Shown one piece after another: positions 8,724-17,746 of a stretch of 64,000 nucleotides of DNA. The notes under the pieces are model-generated. The model searched no databases, was not told where the DNA came from, and saw only the letters and a program-made list of their open reading frames with translations. Position 1 is the first letter of the stretch. Each line of letters begins with the position of its first letter. Source of the DNA: Verrucomicrobiia bacterium (GTDB lineage Bacteria; Verrucomicrobiota; Verrucomicrobiia; Verrucomicrobiales; Akkermansiaceae); the NCBI GenBank assembly GCA_947462875.1, contig CANHQJ010000018.1:1-64000 (forward strand), in the 5' to 3' direction. A program made the translations under genes and the position numbers.

Positions 8724-9301
8724 AACGCTTGCTCCTCTCCCTTCTGCTGTCGCCACTCACGCTTCACGCCCAAGAGGCGGTTGTTGCCAATGATGCGATC
8801 CATCAACAACTCAGAGACACACGTATCGAAATCATCGCTGCGATCGAATCGCGCGATGTCGACCGCATGCTCAAGTTCGTGCATCCCGACGTTGTGGTGA
8901 CCTGGCAAAACGGCGAATCCACGCAAGGTGTTGCGGAACTGCGTGCGTTCTATGATCGCATGGGCAAAGACGCCTTTGTCGGTTACAAAATCCCTCATGA
9001 ACCCGATGGACTATCGATCCTGCATGGCGGTGACACCGCGCTTTCCACAGGATTAGTCGTCGCCAATTACAAGCTGCTGGGCCGCGACTACGAATTCACC
9101 AGTCGCTGGACTGCCACACTGGTTCTGCAAGAGGGGAAATGGCTCGTGGCAGGCTATCACGTCTCACTCAATGCACTCGATAATCCCATTCTCACCGCCG
9201 CGAAATCCGCTCTCTGGATCGCGGGAGGCATCGGTTTTCTCGTCGGTGGTTTAGTGATTTACTTGCTGAAGAGACGCTGTAAATCATCTTGCGCAACATA
9301 A
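8720..9301 (+). CDS. NTF2-like (DUF4440/SnoaL-type) protein with C-terminal membrane anchor
   Basis: 193 residues: signal peptide (about 1-17), an NTF2-like cone domain (about 25-150) with IIAAIESRDVDRMLKFVHPD and the VAELRAFYDRM segment, then one transmembrane helix (about 164-184) followed by a basic tail. This places the domain outside the membrane. Such domains bind or isomerise small hydrophobic molecules or serve as accessory proteins. It is the last gene of the four-gene coupled operon and may help handle the exported product. No catalytic residues can be assigned. Confidence 0.75.
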   Translation: MKRLLLSLLLSPLTLHAQEAVVANDAIHQQLRDTRIEIIAAIESRDVDRMLKFVHPDVVVTWQNGESTQGVAELRAFYDRMGKDAFVGYKIPHEPDGLSILHGGDTALSTGLVVANYKLLGRDYEFTSRWTATLVLQEGKWLVAGYHVSLNALDNPILTAAKSALWIAGGIGFLVGGLVIYLLKRRCKSSCAT

Positions 9302-9587
9302 AGCTCGAGTATGCTGCCGCGCATCAAGGCGTCACTGGTCTGTGTGCAAACCCTAACACTTCCGACTGAGAGTCACGCACTTTCAGCGCTCACGACATAG
9401 GATTACCATCAAACCCAGGGCCTTGCCTGTGGGCTATCGACTGATGCCGCCGTTGGTGCGTTTGAGTGAAGCAGTCCGGGCAAATGGGCATTGTTTCACA
9501 CTTGCTTTACGGCTCTGGGCAACGGAATGCATCGGCGATGGATTTTTTGCGCTCGCACAACGCGCGGCCTTGCGGCATGGTGGGTGC

Positions 9588-10619
9588 GTGAGTTCTACCG
9601 CGATCGTTTCCGCCTCTGATGAAAACTACAAAGACGCCGTGCAAGCGGCGGTGGCCCTCTTGCGCGCGGGTGAGGTGGTGGCCTTGCCCACGGAGACCGT
9701 CTACGGATTGGCGGGGAATGCCTTCGATCCGCAGGCGGTGGCGAAAATTTTCAGCGCGAAGGAGAGACCGTCCTTTGATCCCTTGATCGTGCATGTCGCG
9801 ACGCGCGCGGATTTGCCGCGCGTGGCGGTCATCCCTGAGGAGATTCAGGCGACCGTGGACAAGCTGCTCAATGCCTTTTGGCCCGGGCCGCTGACCCTGA
9901 TCCTGCCGAAACATCCCGACGTGCCCGATCTCGTGACCAGCGGGCTGGATACGGTGGCGGTGCGGCAGAGTGCCAGCAAGATTTTCCGCGCCATCGGCAA
10001 GGAACTGGGCGAACCGCTGGCGGCACCGAGCGCGAATCGTTTCGGCCGCATTTCCCCCACCTCGGCGGCGGCGGTGCAGCAGGAACTGGACGGTCGCATT
10101 CCGCTCATCGTCGATGGCGGCGCCTGCTCGGAAGGCCTGGAAAGCACCATCATTCACATCACTGCGGGGGAAAAACGTCCCACCATCACCATCCTGCGCC
10201 CGGGACCGATCACCAAGGAGATGCTGCAGAACTTTGGCAAGGTCGAGCGCCCCAAGCGCGTGCGCGATGGCTCCGCGCCCGCCGCGCCCGGCATGCTGCC
10301 CAGCCACTACGCGCCGCGCACGCCCTTGATGTTGCTGGAAGATCCGGCGGACTTCCGGCCGGAGCCCGGGAAAAAATACGGTTTGCTCTCCTACACGGGT
10401 GAGCCGGGGAAAGGCTATGTTTCGCTGCACCGGTGGGCGGCGGTGGAGGCGCTCAGTCCGGGCAATGGCAAGCTGCCCGAGGCCGCGTTGCGCCTGTTCC
10501 ATCTGCTGCGCAAACTGGATGCCGCGGGGCTGGACTACATCGTCGCCGAGCCCGTCAGCGAGGTAGGCCTAGGCGTGGCGGTCATGGACCGGCTGCGCCG
10601 CGCGGCTACGGCATTCTAA
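9588..10619 (+). CDS. tsaC: L-threonylcarbamoyladenylate synthase (TsaC/Sua5)
   Basis: 343 residues from the GTG at 9588, the first start that gives the usual N-terminus; the open frame runs upstream to 9423 without family-like sequence. The enzyme makes threonylcarbamoyl-AMP from threonine, bicarbonate and ATP for tRNA t6A37. The YrdC core (about 15-215) shows LPTETVYGLAGNAFDP, KERPSFDPLIVHV and the SAPSAN-like segment LAAPSANRFGRISPTSAA. The length and C-terminal part (about 235-343) indicate the long Sua5 type. Two partial copies of its 5' region occur at 1430-1552 and 4870-4911. The 286 bp before it (9302-9587) hold no gene that I can support. Confidence 0.93.
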   Translation: MSSTAIVSASDENYKDAVQAAVALLRAGEVVALPTETVYGLAGNAFDPQAVAKIFSAKERPSFDPLIVHVATRADLPRVAVIPEEIQATVDKLLNAFWPGPLTLILPKHPDVPDLVTSGLDTVAVRQSASKIFRAIGKELGEPLAAPSANRFGRISPTSAAAVQQELDGRIPLIVDGGACSEGLESTIIHITAGEKRPTITILRPGPITKEMLQNFGKVERPKRVRDGSAPAAPGMLPSHYAPRTPLMLLEDPADFRPEPGKKYGLLSYTGEPGKGYVSLHRWAAVEALSPGNGKLPEAALRLFHLLRKLDAAGLDYIVAEPVSEVGLGVAVMDRLRRAATAF

Positions 10620-10662
10620 GCCCGGGCGCGCGGATCCATCGGTCGTTTCCCCCGTTTGTTTC

Positions 10663-12966
10663 TTATTTCAGATCTTCCGCACGATACGGACTACCCGTGC
10701 GGGAGGCGGTGTCTTTGCGCAGTTTGGTGACCGTAGCGGCGGGCACGAGAGAGGCCTTGTTCGACCACTCATGGCGGATGTAGGTGGCGATATCCGCGAT
10801 GTCGCCGTCCTTCAGCGTGGGATTCTGCATCAGGCCCGGCATGTCGGCGGTGGGCTTGTATTCGATTCCCGCCACCGTGATGGGACCGGTCAGGCCGTGA
10901 AGGAGGATTTTCACCAGGCGCTCCGGCGAGTCGGTGACGTATTCGGATTCATCGAGCGGAGGCCCCAGATTCGGCACTCCCTCACCGCCGGCACCGTGAC
11001 AGCCGAAGCAGGCGGCGGCACCCGAGTAGAGGGCTTTGCCGCGCTCGAACGATGCGAGGTGCTCGCCGCTGAGACCGGCACCGGAGACGGCGGCCTTGCC
11101 AGCGGTGGCAGCGCCTTGATCGAGCCAGGCGAGGAAGGCCTTGTCCTTGAACTTGGCCTCGATGTGCGTTTTGAAGGCCATCTCGTGATGGTCCAGACCG
11201 GCGAATGCCGCAGCCTTGAGGAAGGTGTTTTTGGCATTGTCTTGCAGCAGCGATTGCAAGCGGGAGAACGCCTCCGGAGTGCCGATGGGTCCGAGCGCGC
11301 GGGCGAGGTAGATTTTCTGCTCATCCGTTTTGGGCGCGAAGGCGAGGAGGGCGGCGGCGGCGGCCTTGACCTCGGCGGCGGGAAGTTTGGTGGAAGCCCA
11401 CAGAGCGGAGACGGCGACTTTGGGGTCGCTGGCTTTCAGGGCCTGCGCGATGGCGGTGGCGTTGAGCTGGCCCAGCCCTTCCAGAGTCCACAGTGCGTGG
11501 ATTTGGCCCAGCGGGTATTCATTGATGCCCGTCAGCTTGATGAGCAGCGGCACCACGGAAAGATCCTTGCGATTGACCAATTCACGCTGCGCGATGTCGC
11601 GATGCCAGCCGTTCGGATGGGCGAGTTGCTTGACCAGATCTCCCGTCGGCGCTTTTTCGAAATTGACGATTTTTTCCAGCTTCCCGCCCGTCGCTTTGAT
11701 GCGCCAGATGCGGCCGTGTCCGGTGGCGGGACCATCGAGTTTGCGCGAGGCGTATTGCTCCCGCAGGTAGGAGGTCATGAAAAACCGGTCCTGAATGATG
11801 CCGTGATACATGTCCAGAACCAGCATCGTGCCATCGGGCGCGTTGTAGAGATTCACCGGGCGGAAACGTTCGTCCGTGGAGGTCAAAAACTCGCTCTTGC
11901 CCAGCGGATGCGAGCCGGTGAGTTTGGTGGAGCTTTCGTCGATCTGGATCGCCTTGATGAGGTTCACAACGGACTCGGGCGTGAAACCGCGGCCGTGCCA
12001 TTCTTTGGGGAAATTCGTGCCGCGATAGACGGTCGGACCGGCGGACGCGGTGGTCATGAGCAGCTTGAAGGTTTTGGGATCGAGCGTATCGGTGGTGTAG
12101 CCATTGGATTTCTGGATATAACCGCGATTCACACCCGGTGTGACGCGGGAAGGATACGTGTTGTTCGGCCCGAGCTGGGCGGCATCGTTCACTTTCAGAT
12201 TCACGCCAGGATTGCCCGCCAGCAGATTGGGCGCAAGGAAGTCGCCGAAGAGGAAGGTCGAGTTGTTGTTGTGATAGAGGCGACCGTAGTTGTCCTGAGC
12301 GATGCCCCACTGACCGCGAAACGGCGTGGCTTCGACCAGCCATTTGTCGCCATCGCGGCGCACGCGTTTGCCGGATTTGGCGTTGTAATGCCAGTTGTCC
12401 AGATTGCGCACCAGGCCGTTGACCTTGTGCTCCACGTTGCCGGCTTCGATGAACTTCGGTGCCGCCACCACGGATTCCCCCACGGGCTTGAGGCCATCGC
12501 GCTTGATCCAGCGCAGGTCGTGGTCGTCGAGGTAAAGAATGCCGTCCGGATACACGGCCACGGCGCGGGGCAGGAGCACTTTTTCGAGAAACACCGTGCG
12601 TTTGTCCGCCTTGCCATCGTTGTCCGTATCTTCCAGCACGACGATGCGGCCTTGGGGCACTTTTTCATCCTTGCCATCGAGGTCCATCATGTAGCCGATC
12701 ATTTCCACCACCCAGGCGCGGCCTGCGGGATCGAAATCAAGCGCGATCGGCTTCTCCACCAGCGGCTCCGTGGCAAAAGGCTCGATGACAAATCCGGGCG
12801 CGAGTTGAAAGGTCTTCAACGCGTCTGCCGGGCTCAGTACCGGAGCCGCCGGAATCAGATTCGCCGGAACGACCGGCTCCATCGAGTGGTGTTCCTTGCG
12901 ATTGCCTTGCTGAGCGTAAACGAGCGTCAACGAAGCGAGAAAAAGACTAGAGGTAAGGGCTTTCAT
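10663..12966 (-). CDS. PVC-type membrane-bound dehydrogenase with HEAT repeats and cytochrome c domain
   Basis: 767 residues from the ATG at 12966, which is followed by a signal peptide (MKALTSSLFLASL). The N-terminal beta-propeller-like region (about 45-420) fits the Planctomycete/Verrucomicrobia 'membrane-bound dehydrogenase' domain. It is followed by helical repeats (about 440-600) and a C-terminal cytochrome c domain with one haem-binding CFGCH motif (about 650) and methionines that could be the distal ligand. It is probably a periplasmic oxidoreductase acting on a sugar or alcohol. Convergent with tsaC, divergent from the sulfatase at 13152. The substrate is unknown. Confidence 0.85.
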   Translation of the reverse strand: MKALTSSLFLASLTLVYAQQGNRKEHHSMEPVVPANLIPAAPVLSPADALKTFQLAPGFVIEPFATEPLVEKPIALDFDPAGRAWVVEMIGYMMDLDGKDEKVPQGRIVVLEDTDNDGKADKRTVFLEKVLLPRAVAVYPDGILYLDDHDLRWIKRDGLKPVGESVVAAPKFIEAGNVEHKVNGLVRNLDNWHYNAKSGKRVRRDGDKWLVEATPFRGQWGIAQDNYGRLYHNNNSTFLFGDFLAPNLLAGNPGVNLKVNDAAQLGPNNTYPSRVTPGVNRGYIQKSNGYTTDTLDPKTFKLLMTTASAGPTVYRGTNFPKEWHGRGFTPESVVNLIKAIQIDESSTKLTGSHPLGKSEFLTSTDERFRPVNLYNAPDGTMLVLDMYHGIIQDRFFMTSYLREQYASRKLDGPATGHGRIWRIKATGGKLEKIVNFEKAPTGDLVKQLAHPNGWHRDIAQRELVNRKDLSVVPLLIKLTGINEYPLGQIHALWTLEGLGQLNATAIAQALKASDPKVAVSALWASTKLPAAEVKAAAAALLAFAPKTDEQKIYLARALGPIGTPEAFSRLQSLLQDNAKNTFLKAAAFAGLDHHEMAFKTHIEAKFKDKAFLAWLDQGAATAGKAAVSGAGLSGEHLASFERGKALYSGAAACFGCHGAGGEGVPNLGPPLDESEYVTDSPERLVKILLHGLTGPITVAGIEYKPTADMPGLMQNPTLKDGDIADIATYIRHEWSNKASLVPAATVTKLRKDTASRTGSPYRAEDLK

Positions 12967-13151
12967 GTTGTCGGACAAATGGTAACAGAGTTTCACACCC
13001 GCGCAAGGGGTGTTGCGGGTTTTTTGGGCGGTGAGACTACGGAGCGGAGAATCGGCATGTTTCAGGAAGCTGCGCCATGATCCAAGTAGGCTGTGCGGCG
13101 GAATCGGCTGATTGACAAAAACGTCCCATGCCCCACAAATAGAAGCAGCCC

Positions 13152-14618
13152 ATGAAAAAACTTTTCGCCCTTTTCGCGTTCGTTCTCCTTTCCCAGGCCG
13201 CGGAACCGCGCAAGCCGAACATCCTCTTCATCCTCACGGATGACCAGGCGCCGTTCGATTTCAAGTTCTACAATCCGCAATCCACGCTCGATTCCCCTGT
13301 CATCAGCGCCCTCGCCTCCGGCGGCATGGTCCTCGATGCCGCGCATCACATGGGGTCCTTCACCGGTGCCGTCTGCGTTCCATCCCGGCACATGATCCTC
13401 AGCGGGCGCACCGTGTGGCATTTGCCCACAGGCCCCGGCGCGAAAACATGCCCGCCGAATCTGGAAAACAACAGCATCGGCCCTGTCTTCCGTCGCGCGG
13501 GATGCGCCACCATGCGCACCTGCAAACAGGGAAACAGCTACCCCGCGGCGGACAAGCTGTTCGATGTCGTCCACGATGCCACCAAACGCGGCGGCACGGC
13601 GGAAACCGGCAGCGCCTGGCACGCCGAACGCGTGCTCGATTACCTCGGCGAGCGCCAAAACAAAAAAGACGAGCGGCCGTTTTTCATCTACTTCGGCCTC
13701 TCCCATCCGCACGATGTCCGCGACGGCACACCCGAGCTGTTGGCCAAGTACGGAGCCACCAACCACACCGATAAAAACGCCCCGCCCGCGCTTCACAAGC
13801 TCCAGCCCCCGCTGCCGCCCAACTGGCTGCCCAAGCATCCGTTCAACAACACCAACATGAATGTGCGCGATGAACAGTCCGTCAGCGGCGTGTGGGGTCG
13901 GCGCGATGAAGCCACCATCCGCAACGAGATCGGCCGCCAATATGCCTGTTCGGAAAACATCGATGCTCAAATCGGCCGTGTCCTCGCCAAGCTCAAGGAA
14001 ATGGGCGAGCTCGAAAACACCTACATCTTTTACACCGCCGATCACGGCATCGCCATCGGCCGCCACGGCCTGCAAGGGAAACAAAACCTCTACGAGCACA
14101 CCTGGCGTGTGCCCATGATCATCAAAGGCCCCGGCATCAAGCCCGGCAGCCGCGCCCCGGGAAACATCTACCTCGGCGACCTGCTCGCCACCTTCTGCGA
14201 CCTCACCGGCGTTCCCGCTCCCGAGACCAATGAAGGCACCAGCTTCAAGCCCGTGCTGCTCGGCGAAAAAGCCACCATCCGCGATACCCTCTACGGCGTC
14301 TACAATGGCGGCGACAAACCCGGCATGCGCAGTGTCAAACAAGGCGATTGGAAACTCATCGAATACGAATCCACCACCGCCGGCTTGCGCGAAACGCAAC
14401 TCTTCCACCTCAAGGAAAATCCCCACGAACTCCTGACCGAACCACACAACCTCGCCAAGAACCCCAAACACGCCGCCAAGCTCGGCGAAATGCGCGCGCT
14501 GCTCCTCGCCGAGATGCGCCGCCTCAACGACCCCTGGCGTTTTTCCGATCAACCCGCGGATGGCCTCACCCCACCCGCCCATGGCTCGAAACCTCCCAAG
14601 CGGAAAAAGAAGCCCTAA
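13152..14618 (+). CDS. Secreted sulfatase (S1 family)
   Basis: 488 residues with a signal peptide (1-17). The formylglycine motif is CVPSRHMILSGR with C75 as the modified residue. Metal-binding ILTDDQ lies near the N-terminus and the second metal site YTADHGIAIGRHGL at about 295. The enzyme hydrolyses sulfate esters, most likely on carbohydrate. The C-terminus ends in a lysine-rich tail (KPPKRKKKP). The next sulfatase follows 42 bp downstream on the same strand. No formylglycine-generating enzyme is in the window. Confidence 0.93.
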   Translation: MKKLFALFAFVLLSQAAEPRKPNILFILTDDQAPFDFKFYNPQSTLDSPVISALASGGMVLDAAHHMGSFTGAVCVPSRHMILSGRTVWHLPTGPGAKTCPPNLENNSIGPVFRRAGCATMRTCKQGNSYPAADKLFDVVHDATKRGGTAETGSAWHAERVLDYLGERQNKKDERPFFIYFGLSHPHDVRDGTPELLAKYGATNHTDKNAPPALHKLQPPLPPNWLPKHPFNNTNMNVRDEQSVSGVWGRRDEATIRNEIGRQYACSENIDAQIGRVLAKLKEMGELENTYIFYTADHGIAIGRHGLQGKQNLYEHTWRVPMIIKGPGIKPGSRAPGNIYLGDLLATFCDLTGVPAPETNEGTSFKPVLLGEKATIRDTLYGVYNGGDKPGMRSVKQGDWKLIEYESTTAGLRETQLFHLKENPHELLTEPHNLAKNPKHAAKLGEMRALLLAEMRRLNDPWRFSDQPADGLTPPAHGSKPPKRKKKP

Positions 14619-14660
14619 GCCCATCCATTCCCATCGCGGAGCCGCCGCGAACATCATCCC

Positions 14661-16430
14661 ATGAACATACGCCTCACATTCGCAGTTCTTCTTTCGCTCA
14701 TCGCCTGTCCGTTCGCCACTGCGGGAAAACCCAATGTCATCGTCATCATGACCGATGACCAAGGCTGGGGCGATCTCAGCGCGCATGGGAATACCGACCT
14801 TTCCACTCCGCATCTCGATTCGTTGGCGCGCGATGGGGTTTCGTTCGAGCGCTTTTATGTGAGCCCGGTCTGTTCGCCCACGCGTGCGGAATTTCTCACC
14901 GGCCGCTATCACCCGCGCAGCGGCGTCCACAGCACCTCGCAGGGCGGCGAGCGCATGAATGCCGATGAGCAGACGATCGCCGATGTGTTCCAGACCGCCG
15001 GATACGCCACCGCCCTCTTCGGCAAATGGCACAGCGGCACGCAGTATCCCTATCATCCGAATGCCCGTGGCTTCGGGGAATTCTACGGCTTCTGTTCGGG
15101 CCACTGGGGCGATTATTACGACCCGCCACTCGAGCACAATGGCCAACTGGTCAAAGGCGAGGGATTCATGATCGATGACTTCACCCGTCGCGCCACCGAG
15201 TTCATGAGCCAGCGCCACGCGACAGGGAAACCATTTTTCCTCTGCCTCTCCTACAACACGCCCCATTCACCCATGCAGGTGCCGGACCAGTGGTGGGAAA
15301 AATTTTCTCACAAAGACATCGCCCTGCGCCCGACCGGCGGAAAGAAAACAGATGATCTCACCCACACCCGCGCCGCACTCGCGATGTGTGAGAACATCGA
15401 CTGGAATGTGGGCCGACTTCTGGCGAAGATCGATGAGCTGAAAATCACCGAGCAAACCCTGATCCTGTTCCTCTCCGATAACGGCCCGAACGGTCCGCGC
15501 TGGAACGGCGGAATGAAGGGCATCAAGGGCTCCGTGAACGAGGGCGGCGTGCGCTCGCCATTGCTCGTTCGCTGGCCGGGCAAGGTGCCGGCGGGGAAAC
15601 GCGTGGCACCCATCTCCGCCGCCATCGATCTTTTGCCAACCCTTGCCGCCCTGGCGGACATTCCGCTCGCGAGCCCCAAGCCGCTCGATGGCAGGAACCT
15701 CGCGCCGCTCCTGACCGATCCTGAAAAAGCCACCGCCACCTGGCCGGAGCGGAAGATTTTTTCCCACTGGGGCGGCAAGATCAGCGTGCGCACCCAGCGA
15801 TTCCGGCTGGATGCCGAGGGCAAACTCTTCGACATGATCGCGGATCCGGGACAGGCGAAAGACGTGGCCGCCGCACATCCCGCCATCACACAAGAGCTGA
15901 AAGCCGCTGCGGCAGAGTGGAAACAGTCCGTGCTCAACAACTCCGGCAAAGACCGGCGCCCTTTCGTCATCGCCCATCCCGCCGTGCCGTGGACCCACAT
16001 CCCCGCGCGCGATGGCATCGCCCACGGCAACATCAAACGCTCCAGCATCCATCCGAATTGTTCGTATTTCCTGAACTGGACCAGCGCGGATGACAACATC
16101 ACATGGAACGTGGAAGTAGGATCAAGCGGAAAATACGAGGCACTGCTCTGGTATGCCTGTCCGCAGGCTGACGTGGGTTCCACCGTCGAACTGAGCTTTG
16201 GCAAGAGCCGCCTCGTTGGCAGCGTGACCGAGGCACACGACCCGCCGCTGGTCGGTCGCGAACACGACCGCGCGCCGCGCACGGAAAGCTACGTCAAGGA
16301 TTTCCGCGCGATGAAGCTCGGTGTGATCGATCTGGAAAAAGGCGCGGGCACCCTCACGCTGCGAGCGCTGAAGATCCCCGGCCGCCAGGTCATGGAGTTC
16401 CGCCAACTCACGCTGCAGCGCGTGAAGTGA
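14661..16430 (+). CDS. Secreted arylsulfatase-type enzyme with C-terminal beta domain
   Basis: 589 residues, signal peptide 1-21. The formylglycine site is CSPTRAEFLTGR with C71. Metal ligands are seen in VIMTDDQGWGD and FLSDNGPNGPRWNGG. After the sulfatase fold (to about 420) there is an extra domain of about 150 residues, rich in beta strands, that looks like a carbohydrate-binding module. It is probably co-transcribed with the sulfatase at 13152. The substrate linkage cannot be deduced. Confidence 0.92.
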   Translation: MNIRLTFAVLLSLIACPFATAGKPNVIVIMTDDQGWGDLSAHGNTDLSTPHLDSLARDGVSFERFYVSPVCSPTRAEFLTGRYHPRSGVHSTSQGGERMNADEQTIADVFQTAGYATALFGKWHSGTQYPYHPNARGFGEFYGFCSGHWGDYYDPPLEHNGQLVKGEGFMIDDFTRRATEFMSQRHATGKPFFLCLSYNTPHSPMQVPDQWWEKFSHKDIALRPTGGKKTDDLTHTRAALAMCENIDWNVGRLLAKIDELKITEQTLILFLSDNGPNGPRWNGGMKGIKGSVNEGGVRSPLLVRWPGKVPAGKRVAPISAAIDLLPTLAALADIPLASPKPLDGRNLAPLLTDPEKATATWPERKIFSHWGGKISVRTQRFRLDAEGKLFDMIADPGQAKDVAAAHPAITQELKAAAAEWKQSVLNNSGKDRRPFVIAHPAVPWTHIPARDGIAHGNIKRSSIHPNCSYFLNWTSADDNITWNVEVGSSGKYEALLWYACPQADVGSTVELSFGKSRLVGSVTEAHDPPLVGREHDRAPRTESYVKDFRAMKLGVIDLEKGAGTLTLRALKIPGRQVMEFRQLTLQRVK

Positions 16431-16482
16431 CTATTGCTCACGCAAACGGAACAGCCATGTTGGTTGCTGAAGATATTCGCCA

Positions 16483-17304
16483 TCAGCGCGGCTGGTGTTT
16501 TTCCTGAAATGCTTTCATCCGCTGCTGCATCTCGCGTACGGATTGTTTGAAGTTCTCCGGAACCTGCGGGTCTTCGAGAACCTTGTCGAAACTATCGCCG
16601 TTTTTCAGTTCCAGTTCCGCAGTGCCGGATTCGCTGCGGGTGGCAGTATCCCTTGCGGGGCCTGATTCGTTTTTTTGCGCCGGACGGTCTTCCAGGGTAA
16701 CATCGGTAGAAGATTTTTGTCCCTTGCGCATGTATTGGATCGCGACTTTATCTCCCGCTTTTTTGCCTTGGAGTTCACGGTTCAGACTTTCCGCATCCGC
16801 CACCTTTTTTTCATCCATCGTCAGGATGATGTCATTCGGCTTCAAGCCCGCTTTGGCGGCGGGGCTATGGTCCGCGACAAGCTCGATGACCGCACCCTCG
16901 TCCGCCGCCAGGTCCAACTGTTCGCGCAGTGCCGGATCGGCGGCTTTCACCTTCACGCCGAGCCACACTTTTTCTTCCGATTCTTCCTGCGGCCCGGTCT
17001 TGTCGTCTTGTGGCTCTGAATCATCCGCACCGCCTTCGATCACGCGTCCTTGCGCATCGATGACTTCCCGTTTTACCTCGCGCACGCCATTGCGTTCCGT
17101 GGTGGTCGTTTTGATCGTGCGGTTGCCGTCCGAGGTCACCGTGACCGTTTGTTTCATGGTCTGCGAACCATTTCCGTTAGCCTCGGCATGAGCCTCCGCC
17201 CGCGCCTCGCTCTGGCTCGATTCCGATGTTGTCTCTGCGTAGCCCACCGTGGCCAGTGCCAGGCTGAGGATGATGCTGCATGGTTTCATTGTCTTTGTTT
17301 TCAT
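16483..17304 (-). CDS. Secreted PDZ-domain protein in a sigma-factor operon
   Basis: 273 residues: signal peptide (about 1-23), a low-complexity Ser/Glu/Ala region, then one PDZ domain (about 110-200) with WLGVKV, GAVIELVADHSPAAKAGLKPNDIIL and an NRELQGKKAGDKVAIQYMR segment. No protease domain is present. It lies 40 bp after the anti-sigma-like gene in the same direction, suggesting a role in envelope sensing for the sigma factor at 17743. This role is inferred from context. Confidence 0.8.
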   Translation of the reverse strand: MKTKTMKPCSIILSLALATVGYAETTSESSQSEARAEAHAEANGNGSQTMKQTVTVTSDGNRTIKTTTTERNGVREVKREVIDAQGRVIEGGADDSEPQDDKTGPQEESEEKVWLGVKVKAADPALREQLDLAADEGAVIELVADHSPAAKAGLKPNDIILTMDEKKVADAESLNRELQGKKAGDKVAIQYMRKGQKSSTDVTLEDRPAQKNESGPARDTATRSESGTAELELKNGDSFDKVLEDPQVPENFKQSVREMQQRMKAFQEKHQPR

Positions 17305-17344
17305 GATAGTGTCTTTGGTGGATGGTTGTTGCTTGAAAAAAGGT

Positions 17345-17746
17345 TCATTGAAAATCGACAGGTTGCCACACCACTTCGCGGCGTTTGCCGGTGTAGCGCA
17401 CGACGGCTGGGTTGTTCGAGCAGAGTGCCGTATCCTGATCGAGCCACTCTTGTTCGCACTTCTCCCACCAGACCTCGTTCTCCTGACGCAGTTCGAGTCT
17501 CTTGCTGCTGAGAAGTGTCGATTCCTGGTGGCGGATGGTGAGCACGGGCGCGGTCACCGGCGATGATGGCCGGTTGAACCAAAACAACACCGTGCCCAGC
17601 AGAAGTAGGGCGGCGACCGCCATCACTCTTTGCCTAACAAAAGAACGGTACTTGACCGGAGTCTCTTGCAATGCCGCACAAACGTCATCGGGCAGCGCTT
17701 CCGGGCGCATGCCGCGCAGCAGTTTTTCGATGGATTCGTCGTTCAT
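17345..17746 (-). CDS. Small single-TM protein, candidate anti-sigma factor
   Basis: 133 residues from the ATG at 17746, which overlaps the sigma-factor stop by 4 bp. The cytoplasmic N-terminal part begins MNDESIEKLLRGMRPEALPD, then one hydrophobic helix (about 41-56), then an outer domain of about 75 residues with two cysteines. No zinc-binding anti-sigma HxxxCxxC motif is seen. Coupling to an ECF sigma gene and the topology suggest anti-sigma activity; the family is not recognised. Confidence 0.65.
   Translation of the reverse strand: MNDESIEKLLRGMRPEALPDDVCAALQETPVKYRSFVRQRVMAVAALLLLGTVLFWFNRPSSPVTAPVLTIRHQESTLLSSKRLELRQENEVWWEKCEQEWLDQDTALCSNNPAVVRYTGKRREVVWQPVDFQ

Noticed and set aside
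9302-9587. N-terminal extension of tsaC in frame from 9423
   Set aside because: The added 55 residues do not resemble the family, and GTG 9588 gives the expected N-terminus.
10771-13080. 769-codon plus-strand open frame
   Set aside because: It is antisense to the cytochrome c dehydrogenase gene, whose motifs and signal peptide are clear; long antisense frames arise from GC-rich codon use.
13112-13140. TTGACA with ACAAAT 17 bp later, before the first sulfatase
   Set aside because: The -35 is perfect but the -10 matches at only three positions; one site in an intergenic gap could be chance.
13062-15266. 734-codon minus-strand open frame
   Set aside because: It covers two clear sulfatase genes on the opposite strand and has no recognisable domain.
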